This document shows positions 17,924-27,749 of a stretch of DNA of 64,000 nt, one piece after another (position 1 is the stretch's first letter; every line of letters starts with the position of its first letter). This DNA is from Paenibacillus antri. Lineage in GTDB: Bacteria; Bacillota; Bacilli; Paenibacillales; YIM-B00363. Location: the NCBI RefSeq assembly GCF_005765165.1, contig NZ_VCIW01000002.1, positions 248,001 through 312,000 on the forward strand. The letters are read 5' to 3'. Under the pieces are notes generated by a model that was not told the DNA's origin, did no database searches, and saw only the letters and a list, made by a program, of their open reading frames with translations. Made by a program: the position numbers and the translations under genes.

Positions 17924-19392
17924 TGGAGAACGAACGAGGGAAGGCCGATCCGCATCTCGTCGTCATCGGCGGCGGGATTACGGGTCTAACGACGGCGTTC
18001 TATGCGATCCGGCAGGCGAAAGCCGAAGGGCTCGGGCTCAAGGTGACGTTGATCGAGGGGAGCGAGAGGCTCGGCGGGAAAATTCGAACGATGCGGCGGG
18101 ACGGCTTCGTGATCGAACGAGGACCGGATTCGTTCCTCGCCCGCAAGCGCCCGATCATCGACCTGTCCCGCGAGCTCGGCCTCGCGGAGGAGCTCGTCAC
18201 GCTGAACCCGGCGACGAAGAAGACGTACATCTTGCGCGGCGGCAAGCTGCACCGCATCCCGCCGGGCCTCGTGCTCGGCGTGCCCACCGAATGGAAGCCG
18301 TTCGTGACGAGCGGCTTGATCGGCTTGTCCGGCAAGCTGCGCGCGGCGCTCGACTGGGTGCTGCCCGCGGCCCGCGGCGACGCGGACGAATCGCTCGGCG
18401 GGTTTCTCCGCCGGCGGCTCGGCGACCAAGTCGTCGACTTCGTGGCCGAGCCGCTGCTCTCCGGCATCTATGCCGGCGATGCGGACAAGCTCAGCCTGCT
18501 GGCGACGTTCCCGCAGTTTCGCGCGGCGGAGCGCAAGTACCGCAGCCTCATGATCGGGCTCGGACGCGGCGCCGGCGCGACGCGCAGCGGGGCCGCCGGC
18601 GAGGACCATATCCCGCCGCACGCCCGCGGCAGCGCGTTCCTCAGCTACCGCCGCGGCTTGTCCGCCCTCGTCGAGCGGCTCTCGGAGACGCTGCAGGCGG
18701 AAGGCGCCGTGCTGCTTACGGGCGAGCCCGTGCGCGCCGTGACGCCGGAGCGGGGCGGCGGCGCCGTCGTTACGCTGGCGAACGGCGACGCGCTGCTCGC
18801 GGACGCCGTCGCGGTCACGACGCCGGTTTCGGCGCTCGGGGAGCTGCTCCAAGGCGTGCCGGAGGCGTCCTTGTTCCGCGACATGGCGTACGCGTCGGTT
18901 GCCAACGTCGTGCTCGGGTACCGCCGGGACGCGATCCGGGTGCCGCTCGACGGCGCCGGCTTCGTCATTCCGCGCACGGAAGGGCGATTCATTACAGCCT
19001 GCACGTGGACGTCGGAGAAGTGGCTCCACACGGCGCCGCGGGAGAACGTGCTCATCCGGTGTTACGTCGGGCGCATCGACGACGAGCGGTGGCGGACGAT
19101 GGACGATGCGGCGCTCGGCGCCGCGGTGAAGCGGGAGGTGGCCGAGCTGATCGGCATCGACGTCGAGCCGGAGTTTCTCGACATCACCCGCCTCGAGAAG
19201 TCGATGCCGCAATACGAGGTCGGCCACCTGGACAAGGTTCGGGCGCTGCGCGACGCCCTCATGAAGAAAGCCCCCGGCGTGTTCGCGGCGGGGGCTGGAT
19301 TCGAAGGCGTCGGATTGCCGGATTGCATTCATCAAGGCAAGCAAGCGGCGGAGCAGGCGGTCGCATTCACGCGCCGCCGGAGCGAAGCTTAG
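17923..19392 (+). CDS. hemY: Coproporphyrinogen III oxidase (HemY/CgoX type)
   Basis: A 489-aa FAD-dependent oxidase. The dinucleotide-binding motif VVIGGGITGLTTAFY is at residues ~13-27, and the C-terminal FAD contact GAGFEGVGLPDCIHQG is near the end. In Firmicutes HemY oxidises coproporphyrinogen III to coproporphyrin III (CgoX) just before the ferrochelatase step. The start overlaps the hemH stop. Its last 26 bases overlap the 3' end of the convergent CRP-type regulator gene, so read-through from either side would make antisense RNA. The final enzyme of the pathway, ChdC/HemQ, is not in the window. Confidence 0.95.
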   Translation: MENERGKADPHLVVIGGGITGLTTAFYAIRQAKAEGLGLKVTLIEGSERLGGKIRTMRRDGFVIERGPDSFLARKRPIIDLSRELGLAEELVTLNPATKKTYILRGGKLHRIPPGLVLGVPTEWKPFVTSGLIGLSGKLRAALDWVLPAARGDADESLGGFLRRRLGDQVVDFVAEPLLSGIYAGDADKLSLLATFPQFRAAERKYRSLMIGLGRGAGATRSGAAGEDHIPPHARGSAFLSYRRGLSALVERLSETLQAEGAVLLTGEPVRAVTPERGGGAVVTLANGDALLADAVAVTTPVSALGELLQGVPEASLFRDMAYASVANVVLGYRRDAIRVPLDGAGFVIPRTEGRFITACTWTSEKWLHTAPRENVLIRCYVGRIDDERWRTMDDAALGAAVKREVAELIGIDVEPEFLDITRLEKSMPQYEVGHLDKVRALRDALMKKAPGVFAAGAGFEGVGLPDCIHQGKQAAEQAVAFTRRRSEA

Positions 19393-20038
19393 ACAAGTCG
19401 AGCGAGAAGCCTTGCGGCGTGGCGTTAAGTATGTGGATGCGTTCGAGATCGCGAACGACTTCCATCAGCACCGACTTCGTCACGCCGGCCATCCGCGCCA
19501 GCTCGTCGTAGTTCAAGGCGATTCGAATTTGAATCGTGTTGCCGCTGCGAATACCGTTCCGGTTGGCGAAGATGATCAGGTTCTTCAGCACGCGCGTGCG
19601 GGCGTCGACGAACGTCAGGTCGTACACGTGATCGTTCGTCTCCCGGATGCGGCGGCACAGCTCCTGCATGATCGTGAGCGACATGTCCGGGAGCGCTCGA
19701 AGCAGTTGGATGAAGTCGCTGCCCCGCAGCGTGAGGAACATGCTGTCTTCGAGCACCTGCGCGCTCGCCGAACGCGGCTTGCCGTCGATTAAAGACAACT
19801 CGCCGAAGTTGTCGCCCGCTTGAAAGACGGATAAAATTTTCTCCTCGCCGCCCGAATTGGACGTGAACACCTTGACCGAACCGGATACAATGATATAGAA
19901 AACGTCTCCCGGCTCCTTCTCGCGGAACAACACCGTCCCGGCCTTGAAGCCCTTGCGACTGCAAATTTCGGAGAGGCGCGTCAGCTGGTCGTCGGAGAGA
20001 TGCTTGAACAGCGGCACTTGGTGCAAAAGAGATAACAT
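19367..20038 (-). CDS. CRP/FNR-family transcriptional regulator
   Basis: A 223-aa protein with an N-terminal cyclic-nucleotide-binding fold (residues ~10-125) and a C-terminal winged helix-turn-helix (LNYDELARMAGVTKSVLMEVVRDL). The phosphate-binding cassette GELSLIDGKPRSASA keeps the arginine and serine that contact a cyclic nucleotide in CRP, and there is no FNR-type cluster of N-terminal cysteines. GGAG precedes the ATG. It is read against the heme genes, between hemY and hemL, and starts 77 bases from hemL, so it may control one of them (inference). Ligand and targets are unknown. Confidence 0.9.
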   Translation of the reverse strand: MLSLLHQVPLFKHLSDDQLTRLSEICSRKGFKAGTVLFREKEPGDVFYIIVSGSVKVFTSNSGGEEKILSVFQAGDNFGELSLIDGKPRSASAQVLEDSMFLTLRGSDFIQLLRALPDMSLTIMQELCRRIRETNDHVYDLTFVDARTRVLKNLIIFANRNGIRSGNTIQIRIALNYDELARMAGVTKSVLMEVVRDLERIHILNATPQGFSLDLSKLRSGGA

Positions 20039-20115
20039 GGGAAATGCTCCTCTGGTTTAGAAAGTCGGTATTATTTTACCATAGGCGGTTCAGGAAAGGA
20101 TAGGAGGATTTCGGC

Positions 20116-21414
20116 ATGAACGGTCAATCCAGAAGTACGTCCCGGTCGCAGGCGGCGTTCGAAGCGGCGAAGCGAATCATTCCGGGCGGGGTCAATTCCC
20201 CGGTCCGCGCGTTCCGATCGGTCGGCGGCGCGCCGTTCTTCGTCGATCGAGGCGAAGGCTCGCGCATCTACGACATCGACGGCAACGACTACATCGATTA
20301 CGTCGGTTCTTGGGGGCCTCTCATCTTGGGACACGCCCACCCCGAGGTGCTCGCGGCGATTCGCGAGGCGGCCGAGCGCGGGACGAGCTTCGGCGCGCCG
20401 ACGGAGCGCGAGACGGCCATGGCCGAGCTCGTCTGCGAACGGATGCCTTCCGTCGAAGTCGTGCGCATGGTCAACTCCGGCACGGAGGCGACGATGAGCG
20501 CGCTGCGGCTCGCCCGCGGCTTCACGAATCGTCCGAAGATCGTAAAGTTCGAAGGCAGCTACCACGGCCATGCCGACGCGCTGCTCATTAAGGCCGGCTC
20601 CGGCGTCGCCACGCTCGGTCTGCCGGACAGCCCGGGAGTGCCGGCCGGCGTGGCGGAGCATACGATCACGGTGCCGTATAACGACGCGGCGTCGCTGCGG
20701 CTCGCCTTCGAGAAATACGGCGAACAGATCGCGGCCGTCATCATCGAGCCGATCGGCGGCAACATGGGCGTCGTTCCGCCGCTGCCGGGCTTTCTGGAGG
20801 AGATCCGCTCCATTACGACGCAGTATGGGGCGCTGCTCATTTTCGACGAGGTCATGACGGGCTTCCGCGTGCATCTGAACTCGGCGCAGGGGCTGTACGG
20901 CATTACGCCGGATCTGACGTGCATGGGGAAGGTCATCGGCGGCGGCCTGCCGGTCGGCGCGTACGGCGGCCGGCGCGACATTATGGAGATGATCGCGCCG
21001 AGCGGTCCGATCTACCAAGCGGGGACGCTGTCGGGCAATCCGCTGGCGATGGCGGCCGGGCTGACGACGCTGCGGCTGTTGGGGCAGCCGGGCGTCTACG
21101 AGGAGCTGGAACGGAAGTCGGCGCGCCTCGAGGAAGGTCTCGCGCGCAACGCCCGCGAGCTCGGCATCCCGAGCACGATCAATCGCGTCGGCTCGATGGT
21201 ATGCCCGTTCTTCACGGAGGCGAAGGTCGTCGATTACGAGACGGCGAAGACGTCGGATCTCGGACGGTTCGCCCGCGTGTTCGGCCGCTTGCTCGACCGC
21301 GGGGTCAGCATCGCGCCGTCGCAGTTCGAGGGCATGTTCGTGTCGCTGGCGCATTCGGACGCAGACATCGACCGCACGATCGAAGCGCATTACGAGGCTT
21401 TGAAGCTGGAATAG
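20116..21414 (+). CDS. hemL: Glutamate-1-semialdehyde 2,1-aminomutase
   Basis: HemL (432 aa) is the pyridoxal-phosphate enzyme that turns glutamate-1-semialdehyde into 5-aminolevulinate, the step after HemA. The cofactor lysine is Lys272 in [23 protein letters not shown] and the N-terminal [11 protein letters not shown] are family signatures. ATG with AGGAGG upstream. It is split from hemB by hemE, hemH, hemY and an opposing regulator gene, and likely has its own promoter in the short divergent gap 20039-20115. A terminator follows. Confidence 0.97.
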   Translation: MNGQSRSTSRSQAAFEAAKRIIPGGVNSPVRAFRSVGGAPFFVDRGEGSRIYDIDGNDYIDYVGSWGPLILGHAHPEVLAAIREAAERGTSFGAPTERETAMAELVCERMPSVEVVRMVNSGTEATMSALRLARGFTNRPKIVKFEGSYHGHADALLIKAGSGVATLGLPDSPGVPAGVAEHTITVPYNDAASLRLAFEKYGEQIAAVIIEPIGGNMGVVPPLPGFLEEIRSITTQYGALLIFDEVMTGFRVHLNSAQGLYGITPDLTCMGKVIGGGLPVGAYGGRRDIMEMIAPSGPIYQAGTLSGNPLAMAAGLTTLRLLGQPGVYEELERKSARLEEGLARNARELGIPSTINRVGSMVCPFFTEAKVVDYETAKTSDLGRFARVFGRLLDRGVSIAPSQFEGMFVSLAHSDADIDRTIEAHYEALKLE

Positions 21415-21434
21415 CGAAGGATACGACGGTTCGG

Positions 21435-21478
21435 CCTGCAGACCATTCCTCTCGGAATCGGGGCTGCAGGTTTTTTTT
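21435..21478 (+). terminator. Terminator after hemL
   Basis: CCTGCAG (21435-21441) pairs with CTGCAGG (21464-21470), with an inner ATTCC/GGAAT stem, and is followed by eight T. Confidence 0.9.
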
Positions 21479-21868
21479 ATTGAAAACATTAAGATTCATT
21501 TCGAGAAGGGGGGCTGTCGCTTCGCATGCCGGAGCGGCTTCGGAGCAAGCTTGCGCCTGCGATGATCAGGAACGGGAGCGCGGCGAACGACCTTCCCCGA
21601 ATCGCCATGGAAGAAAGACGACATCGCGACAATTCGAAAAGACGGACTCGAGAAGTCTTCGATTATTTTCTAACGCGGTCGAAAACATAGCGGGTCGCCT
21701 GCCTGCGAACAAGATGGCTCTCAGTATTTCCAAAATCGTGCAATCCGATAAGCATGCGAGCGGCCGTTTGCGAGACGGAACGGACGGGATTTCTACTTTT
21801 TCAGGCATGACGGCATCGCTTGGCCCATATACATAGTGATGAGTCATTTTGCGAAGGGAGGAAACATC
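21479..21868 (+). other. 390-base gap before spoVID, no convincing gene
   Basis: Open frames here lack ribosome binding sites and are extensions of neighbouring shadows. Close to spoVID, GGCATGAC and CATATACAT (ending near 21835) resemble a sigma-E -35/-10 pair, which would fit the sigma-E control of spoVID known in Bacillus, but the match is loose. Confidence 0.35.
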
Positions 21869-23005
21869 TTGTCCCAACAGGCATCCGGATTGCGGTTCGA
21901 CATTTACGAACGCGTTCATCTTCCTGACAATACGGTCGGCGTGAAGGAAATCAACGGCATCGAGCTGACGCCGGAAATCAGTGTTGTCGCGCAAGGAGAA
22001 CAGGCGGTATTGAAGGGGTATTTGGTGTTGTCGGGTACATACGCGGGGGAGGGCGAGACGCGGAACGAGGAGGAGCGGCTGACGCATCGCATTCCGGTGG
22101 AAATTACGCTGCCGCTCAGCCGAGTGGAAAACGTGAACGACATCCGGGTCGAAATCGAAAATTTCGACGTGGACTTGTTATCCCCAAGAAGCCTTAACGT
22201 GACGGGCGTTCTATCGCTTGGCGGCATCGAGACGGCGAGCCCGATGGAGCCCGCTTGGCGCGAAGAAGAGGAGGTCGTCTTCACGCATCGCGTGGAGCAG
22301 AGCCCGCCGACGCCGACGCCGGCTCCACCGCCGACGCCTGAGCCTGCGCCGTTCATGGCGGCCGAGGCGGTAGCGCCGGAGCCCGAGCCGATCCCGATTT
22401 CGGCGCCGAACGTGGCCGCGGTCTCTGCGGCGAACGAGCCCGAAACGGCGCTCCCGGAGGCGAACGAGCCGCAAGCCGAAGCGCCGGCGACGATCTCGGC
22501 TGCGGAGAACGCCGAGCCGAACGAGGAGCCCGAGGCCGCGGAGGCATTGGAAGCCGCGCAAGAGCCCGAAGCGGCGCCCGCGCCCGAGAAGCAGGAGATC
22601 AAGATCGCCTTCTCCGGCAAGACGTCCGAGAGCCCGCAAGCGCCGATCGGCGTGAACGCGATCATGTCGATGGCCGGCGCGGGAGCGGCCCAAACGGCCC
22701 AAGCGGCCCAAGCGACTCAAGCGACTCAAGCGACTCAAGCGGAGAAACGGCAGGAGCCGCCGCCGCAGCCGGCCGCGGCGGCCGAAACCGCCGAGGGCAA
22801 GGACCGCCTCGAGTGGAAGAAGCTGTTCCTGCAGTCGAGCGCCGACGAAACGTCGTTCCGCAAGGTACGCATGTGCATCGCCCAGAAGGAAGACACGATC
22901 GAGACGATCGCGGATCGGTATCAGAAGAACGTCCGCGAGCTGATGCTGTACAACCGCATCAACGATCAATATTTACAGGAAGGGCAGATCGTCTACATTC
23001 CGTAG
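21869..23005 (+). CDS. spoVID: Stage VI sporulation protein D (spore coat assembly, LysM)
   Basis: A 378-aa protein with the SpoVID layout. An N-terminal globular domain (LRFDIYERVHLPDNTVGVKEI...) anchors it to coat morphogenetic proteins, a long Pro/Ala/Glu-rich linker fills residues ~145-320, and a C-terminal LysM domain (CIAQKEDTIETIADRYQKNV) binds peptidoglycan or coat. The likely start is TTG 21869 with GGGAGG seven bases upstream; an earlier ATG at 21836 has no such site. The linker holds tandem 9-bp repeats. It is made in the mother cell during sporulation and guides coat encasement. A strong terminator follows, then an opposing 54-aa ORF and T-box-valS. Confidence 0.9.
   Translation: MSQQASGLRFDIYERVHLPDNTVGVKEINGIELTPEISVVAQGEQAVLKGYLVLSGTYAGEGETRNEEERLTHRIPVEITLPLSRVENVNDIRVEIENFDVDLLSPRSLNVTGVLSLGGIETASPMEPAWREEEEVVFTHRVEQSPPTPTPAPPPTPEPAPFMAAEAVAPEPEPIPISAPNVAAVSAANEPETALPEANEPQAEAPATISAAENAEPNEEPEAAEALEAAQEPEAAPAPEKQEIKIAFSGKTSESPQAPIGVNAIMSMAGAGAAQTAQAAQATQATQATQAEKRQEPPPQPAAAAETAEGKDRLEWKKLFLQSSADETSFRKVRMCIAQKEDTIETIADRYQKNVRELMLYNRINDQYLQEGQIVYIP
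22691..22741 (+). repeat. 9-bp tandem repeat inside spoVID
   Basis: About six copies of CAAGCGACT / CAAGCGGCC in frame encode Gln-Ala-Thr or Gln-Ala-Ala triplets in the linker. Because 9 is a multiple of 3, copy-number change would alter linker length without breaking the frame. Confidence 0.85.
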
Positions 23006-23011
23006 GCGAGC

Positions 23012-23074
23012 CGAAACGAAGCCCCTCGCCATCGCGCTCGCAGAGCCGGCGGCGGGGGGCTTCGTTTCGTTTTC
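23012..23074 (+). terminator. Terminator after spoVID
   Basis: CGAAACGAAGCCCC (23012-23025) pairs perfectly over 14 bases with GGGGCTTCGTTTCG (23056-23069) and is followed by TTTT. Confidence 0.88.
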
Positions 23075-23089
23075 CACAGCCCATAAGGA

Positions 23090-23254
23090 TCAATAAAAGT
23101 TAAGCAGGAAGCCCAGGTACGCCATGAAAAACAAGAATAGAATGAAAACATCGAGCGGGTTCGGCAAAATGAGCGTTCGCACGAATTGGATGCAAATCAG
23201 CGGCAGCATGACCGACTTCACGCCGTAACGCACCTTCCACCACCAACGAGGCAC
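23090..23254 (-). CDS. Small hydrophobic protein, 54 aa
   Basis: Read on the minus strand, GTG 23254 to TGA 23090 encodes MPRWWWKVRYGVKSV followed by hydrophobic sequence (MLPLICIQFVRTLIL, then VFILFLFFMAYLGFLLNFY). A strong AAGGGGGG lies six bases before the GTG. The protein would have a basic, tryptophan-rich N-terminus and two membrane segments. It lies convergent to spoVID and divergent from the valS promoter. I do not recognise the family; the good ribosome binding site and protein-like composition argue that it is real. It is too short for ordinary ORF length cut-offs. Confidence 0.7.
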   Translation of the reverse strand: MPRWWWKVRYGVKSVMLPLICIQFVRTLILPNPLDVFILFLFFMAYLGFLLNFY

Positions 23255-23308
23255 GGGCGTCCCCCCTTTCCTTCGCGCGCGGCGAGTCTCTCCGTCCCGC
23301 TTCGCGAT

Positions 23309-23337
23309 TTGACTCCGGCTTGATTAGCGGGTATCAT
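23309..23337 (+). promoter_or_regulatory. Sigma-A promoter of the valS T-box unit
   Basis: TTGACT (23309-23314) and TATCAT (23332-23337) are exactly 17 bases apart, placing the transcript start near 23344, just before the T-box leader. Confidence 0.85.
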
Positions 23338-23343
23338 ATGGAA

Positions 23344-23682
23344 TATATGAGCAATTCCCGAAGAACATGACATGAACCGAATGACTTGGAACGGGAGGAG
23401 TACGCAGTCAGCCCCCTTCAGAGAGCGGAGCCGGCATTCGCTGGAAGGTTCCGCAGGGATCCGCGCGCTGCCGAAGTCGCCCCGGAGTCGCTTGCATGAC
23501 GCCGCATAAGGCTAGTGCCGGCCGGTCCCCGACCGTTATCTCGGACAGAGCGCCGTGCCGGCGCGTACGCACGTACGGACTTTCGCGTCCGGATGCGCGG
23601 CGGGTGGCGCGGAATTAAGGTGGTACCACGGAAGCGAACCTTTCGTCCTTGAGAAATCAGGGGCGGAAGGTTTTTTTATTTC
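23344..23682 (+). ncRNA. T-box leader of valS
   Basis: A ~335-nt leader with T-box hallmarks: an AG-bulge motif AGAGAGC near 23420, a GCTGGAAG motif near 23450, and the T-box sequence AAGGTGGTACCACGG (23618-23632), whose TGG pairs with the uncharged tRNA end. The terminator AACCTTTCGTCC / GGGGCGGAAGGTT is followed by seven T (to ~23678). Two GTC valine codons, 23476-23478 and 23487-23489, are specifier candidates. Uncharged tRNA-Val would stabilise the antiterminator and allow valS expression. Confidence 0.93.
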
Positions 23683-23719
23683 GACGCGAGACGGGTACGA
23701 TTCAAGGAGGAGTTTACGG

Positions 23720-26395
23720 ATGAGCGAAACGACGAATCAAGGCATGCCGACGACGTACGATCCGAAGACGGCGGAGAGCAAATGGTACGATCGATGGATC
23801 GAGAGAGGATATTTCGAAGCGGGAAAACGGCCGGACGCAAAGCCGTATACGATCGTCATCCCGCCGCCGAACGTGACGGGCGTGCTGCATATCGGGCACG
23901 CGCTCGACTTCTCGCTGCAAGACATCCTCGTGCGCGCGAAGCGGATGCAAGGCTACGACGCGCTGTGGCTGCCGGGCACCGACCATGCGGGCATCGCGAC
24001 GCAGGCGAAGGTCGAGGCGAAGCTGCGCGAGGAAGGCGTCACCCGGTACGACCTCGGGCGGGAGAAGTTCCTCGAGGAAGTATGGAAGTGGAAGGAGCAG
24101 TCCGCGAAGACGATTCGCTACCAGTGGAGCAAGATGGGATTGTCGCTGGACTATTCCCGCGAGCGGTTCACGCTGGACGAGGGCTTGTCGAACGCGGTGC
24201 GCGAGGTGTTCGTCCGTCTGTACGAGAAGGGGCTCATCTACCGCGGCAAGAAAATCATCAACTGGGACCCGGCGGCGCGTACGGCGCTGTCGGATATCGA
24301 GGTCGAATATAAGGAAGTGCAAGGCGCCCTCTATCACTTGCAATATCCGCTGAAGGACGGCTCCGGGAGTCTAGTGGTCGCGACGACGCGTCCGGAGACG
24401 ATGCTCGGCGATACGGCGGTGGCGGTGCATCCGGAGGACGAACGCTACAAGCACCTGATCGGCAAGACGCTCGTGCTGCCGATTATCGGCCGCGAAATTC
24501 CGATCGTCGGCGACGAGTACGTCGAGAAGGAGTTCGGCAGCGGCGCGGTCAAAATTACGCCGGCGCACGATCCGAACGACTTCGAGGTCGGCCTGCGACA
24601 CGATCTGCCGCAGATTCTCGTTATGGACGAATCCGGCAAAATGAACGCGAACGCGGGCAAGTACGACGGCATGGATCGATTCGAATGCCGGAAAGCGATC
24701 GTCGCGGACATGAAGGAGCTCGGCGTGCTGCTGCGGATCGAAGAGCATATGCATCAGGTCGGACACAGCGAGCGCTCCGGCGCCGTCGTCGAACCGTATT
24801 TGTCCACGCAATGGTTCGTGCGGATGCAGCCGCTCGCGGAGCGCGCGATCGCGCAGCAGAAGTCGGGCGAAGGCGTCAACTTCGTGCCGGACCGCTTCGA
24901 GAAGACGTACCTCAACTGGATCGAAAATATTCGCGACTGGTGCATCTCCCGCCAGCTCTGGTGGGGACACCGCATTCCGGCCTGGTACTGCAAAGACTGC
25001 GGGGAGCCGACGGTCGCTTCGCACGACCCGTCCGCGTGCTCTCATTGCGGCGGAACGAAGCTCGAGCAGGACGACGACGTGCTCGATACTTGGTTTTCCT
25101 CGGGGCTCTGGCCGTTTTCGACGCTCGGCTGGCCGGACAAGGACGCGCCGGATTTCAAGAAATATTATCCGACGGACGTGCTCGTGACGGGGTACGACAT
25201 TATCTTTTTCTGGGTCGCTCGGATGATCTTTACCGCATTGGAGTTCACCGATCGCAATCCGTTCAAGGACGTGCTTATTCACGGGCTGGTACGCGACGCG
25301 GAAGGACGGAAGATGTCCAAGTCGCTCGGCAACGGCGTCGACCCGCTTGAGGTTATCGACCAATACGGCGCCGACGCCATGCGGTATATGCTGTCGACCG
25401 GCATTACGCCGGGTCAAGACCTGCGCTTCCGCTTCGAGCGCGTGGAGCAAGCCCGCAACTTCGCCAATAAGATCTGGAACGCGTCGCGCTTCGCGTTGAT
25501 GAACTTGGAGGGTTTCCAACCGCAGCCGCTCGACGAAGCGACGATCGCGAAGCTGTCCACGGCGGACCGGTGGATACTTCATCGCTTGAACGACGCCGCG
25601 TCGAACGTGACGCGCCTCCTCGACGCCTACGAATTCGGCGAGACGGGCCGCGCGCTGTACGATTTCATCTGGGACGATCTGTGCGACTGGTATATCGAAT
25701 TCGCGAAGCTGTCGTTGTACGGCGGCGACGCGGAGTCGAAAGCCCGCACGCAGACCGTGCTCGCGTATGTGCTCGATCAGACGCTGCGACTGCTGCATCC
25801 GTTCATGCCGTATATCACCGAGGAAATTTGGTCGCATCTGCCGCATGGACCGGAAGCCGGCGAGACGATTACGCTGGCCGCATGGCCGGCGCCGGACGCG
25901 AAGTGGGAAGCTCCGTCGCAAGTCGCCGAGATGGAGCTCCTCATGGCGATGATCCGCTCGATCCGCAACGTGCGCGCCGAAGTGAACGTGCCGATGAGCA
26001 AGAAGATCGAGATGATCGTCAAGCCCGCTTCCGAAGAGACGTCACGCATCTTGGAGGCGAACCGCCATTACGTCGAGCGGTTCTGCAACACGTCGTCTCT
26101 AGCGATTTCGATGGAGGCGTCGGCCCCGGAGAAGGCGATGAGCGCGATCGTGACGGGCGCGGAGATGTTTCTGCCGCTCGCGGGTCTCATCGACATCGAG
26201 CAAGAGGTCGCGCGGCTCGAGAAGGAGCTTAAGACGTTGAACGCGGAAGTCGAACGCGTCGAGAAGAAGCTCGCCAACCCGGGCTTCGTCGCGAAGGCGC
26301 CGGCGGCCGTTATCGAGGAAGAGAAGGCGAAGATGAACGACTACGCGGATAAGCGCGATAAGGTGCTCGCGCGAATCGCCGAGCTGAAGGGGTAA
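23720..26395 (+). CDS. valS: Valyl-tRNA synthetase
   Basis: An 891-aa class Ia synthetase that charges tRNA-Val. HIGH is at residues 57-60 ([12 protein letters not shown]) and KMSKS at ~531-535; the editing CP1 domain lies between them, and the C-terminal coiled coil ([20 protein letters not shown]) is complete. The start is ATG 23720 with AAGGAGG nine bases upstream; the longer open frame begins inside the T-box leader and is not translated. folC follows after five bases. Confidence 0.98.
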   Translation: MSETTNQGMPTTYDPKTAESKWYDRWIERGYFEAGKRPDAKPYTIVIPPPNVTGVLHIGHALDFSLQDILVRAKRMQGYDALWLPGTDHAGIATQAKVEAKLREEGVTRYDLGREKFLEEVWKWKEQSAKTIRYQWSKMGLSLDYSRERFTLDEGLSNAVREVFVRLYEKGLIYRGKKIINWDPAARTALSDIEVEYKEVQGALYHLQYPLKDGSGSLVVATTRPETMLGDTAVAVHPEDERYKHLIGKTLVLPIIGREIPIVGDEYVEKEFGSGAVKITPAHDPNDFEVGLRHDLPQILVMDESGKMNANAGKYDGMDRFECRKAIVADMKELGVLLRIEEHMHQVGHSERSGAVVEPYLSTQWFVRMQPLAERAIAQQKSGEGVNFVPDRFEKTYLNWIENIRDWCISRQLWWGHRIPAWYCKDCGEPTVASHDPSACSHCGGTKLEQDDDVLDTWFSSGLWPFSTLGWPDKDAPDFKKYYPTDVLVTGYDIIFFWVARMIFTALEFTDRNPFKDVLIHGLVRDAEGRKMSKSLGNGVDPLEVIDQYGADAMRYMLSTGITPGQDLRFRFERVEQARNFANKIWNASRFALMNLEGFQPQPLDEATIAKLSTADRWILHRLNDAASNVTRLLDAYEFGETGRALYDFIWDDLCDWYIEFAKLSLYGGDAESKARTQTVLAYVLDQTLRLLHPFMPYITEEIWSHLPHGPEAGETITLAAWPAPDAKWEAPSQVAEMELLMAMIRSIRNVRAEVNVPMSKKIEMIVKPASEETSRILEANRHYVERFCNTSSLAISMEASAPEKAMSAIVTGAEMFLPLAGLIDIEQEVARLEKELKTLNAEVERVEKKLANPGFVAKAPAAVIEEEKAKMNDYADKRDKVLARIAELKG

Positions 26396-26400
26396 CGGCG

Positions 26401-27744
26401 ATGTTCGATAGTTACGAGCAAGCGTTGGAATGGATCACGAAGCTGATGCCGTTGCACGGCATCAAGCCGGGACTCGAGCGGACGGAGGCGCTGCTCGAGA
26501 AGCTCGGCCATCCGCAGCGCCGATTGAAGTTCATTCACGTCGCGGGGACGAACGGCAAGGGCTCGACGTGCGCGTTCCTCGCCTCGGCGCTGCAAAGCGC
26601 GGGATACGAGGTGGGAACGTTCACGTCGCCTTATCTCGAGAAATACACGAACCGGATTCAAGTGAACGGGGAAGACATTCCGGAGGCGTCGGTGCTCGCG
26701 ATCGCGAATCGGATCAAGCCGCTCGCCGACGAGCTGGAGCCGTTGCACGGCGCGCTCAGCATGTTCGAGCTCAGCACGGCGATTGCGATTCAATACTTCG
26801 CGACGGAAGCGTACCCGGATCTCGTCGTATGGGAAACGGGCATGGGCGGACGCCTCGACTCGACGAACGTCGTAGCGCCGCTCGCGTCCGTCATTACGAA
26901 CGTCGGGCTCGACCACACCGACGTGCTGGGCGAGACGATTCCGGAAATCGCGCGGGAGAAGGCGGGCATCATTAAACCGGGCGTGCCGGTCATCTCGACG
27001 GCGGCGAACGAGGAAGCGGCGGCGGTCGTTCGGGAGACGGCGGCGGCGCGGAAGGCGACGCTGTACGAGGTCGGGAAGCAGTTCCGATACGAGACGCGCG
27101 AGGTGCAGGAGGGGCGGCAGACGTTCGACTTCGAAGGCCCGTTCCGGACGCTGCCGAACGTCGCGATTACGATGGACGGCTTGCACCAACAGGCGAACGC
27201 GGCGCTCGCGCTCATGACGCTGGAGGTGCTCCGCCAGTATTACGCGATCATCGTCGACGACGAGGACTTGTACGCGGCGTTCGCCCGCACGGCGTGGAAG
27301 GGCCGCCTCGAGATGGTTTCGCGCGAACCGCGCATCCTGCTGGACGGGGCGCATAATCCTGACGGGGCGAAGACGCTGGCGGACACGCTGCGGACCGTCT
27401 ATACGTATCGCAAGATCGTATTTGTGCTCGGGATGCTTCGGAACAAGAATCATCCGGAATATTTACGGCATATACTACCTATTGTGGATACACTGATTGT
27501 AACGGAACCGGAATTTTTCAAGAAAATGCCCGCCGTCGAGCTCGCGGAGGCGGCTGCGGCGTGGCGCGACGCGTCCGGCGCGGCGCTCTCCGTGACGGCG
27601 GAGCCGGACTGGAAGGCGGCGCTTGACCGCGCCGCGCGGGAAGCCGGACCGGAAGATTTGATCGTGGTATCGGGCTCGTTGTACTTTTTGTCGGACGCCC
27701 GCTCCCGGGTTTTGAATTTGCCGAACAGCGAAAAAGGTTGGTGA
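26401..27744 (+). CDS. folC: Folylpolyglutamate synthase / dihydrofolate synthase
   Basis: FolC (447 aa) is a Mur-ligase-family enzyme that adds glutamate to dihydropteroate or folates, using ATP. The P-loop GTNGKGST is at residues 49-56; family motifs TSPYLEKYTNRIQVNGEDI and WETGMGGRLDSTN follow, and LLDGAHNPDGAKTL is in the C-terminal domain. Its ribosome binding site is in the end of valS, so it is likely co-transcribed and thereby falls under the valine T-box. murC begins six bases later. Confidence 0.97.
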   Translation: MFDSYEQALEWITKLMPLHGIKPGLERTEALLEKLGHPQRRLKFIHVAGTNGKGSTCAFLASALQSAGYEVGTFTSPYLEKYTNRIQVNGEDIPEASVLAIANRIKPLADELEPLHGALSMFELSTAIAIQYFATEAYPDLVVWETGMGGRLDSTNVVAPLASVITNVGLDHTDVLGETIPEIAREKAGIIKPGVPVISTAANEEAAAVVRETAAARKATLYEVGKQFRYETREVQEGRQTFDFEGPFRTLPNVAITMDGLHQQANAALALMTLEVLRQYYAIIVDDEDLYAAFARTAWKGRLEMVSREPRILLDGAHNPDGAKTLADTLRTVYTYRKIVFVLGMLRNKNHPEYLRHILPIVDTLIVTEPEFFKKMPAVELAEAAAAWRDASGAALSVTAEPDWKAALDRAAREAGPEDLIVVSGSLYFLSDARSRVLNLPNSEKGW

Positions 27745-27749
27745 GACAC

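Noticed and set aside
17986-19344. 452-codon minus-strand ORF within hemY
   Set aside because: Composition of a shadow frame (Arg/Ala/His-rich), no ribosome binding site, covers a clear FAD enzyme.
23555-23719. N-terminal extension of valS
   Set aside because: This part is the T-box leader and terminator; a proper ribosome binding site and ATG lie at 23704-23722.
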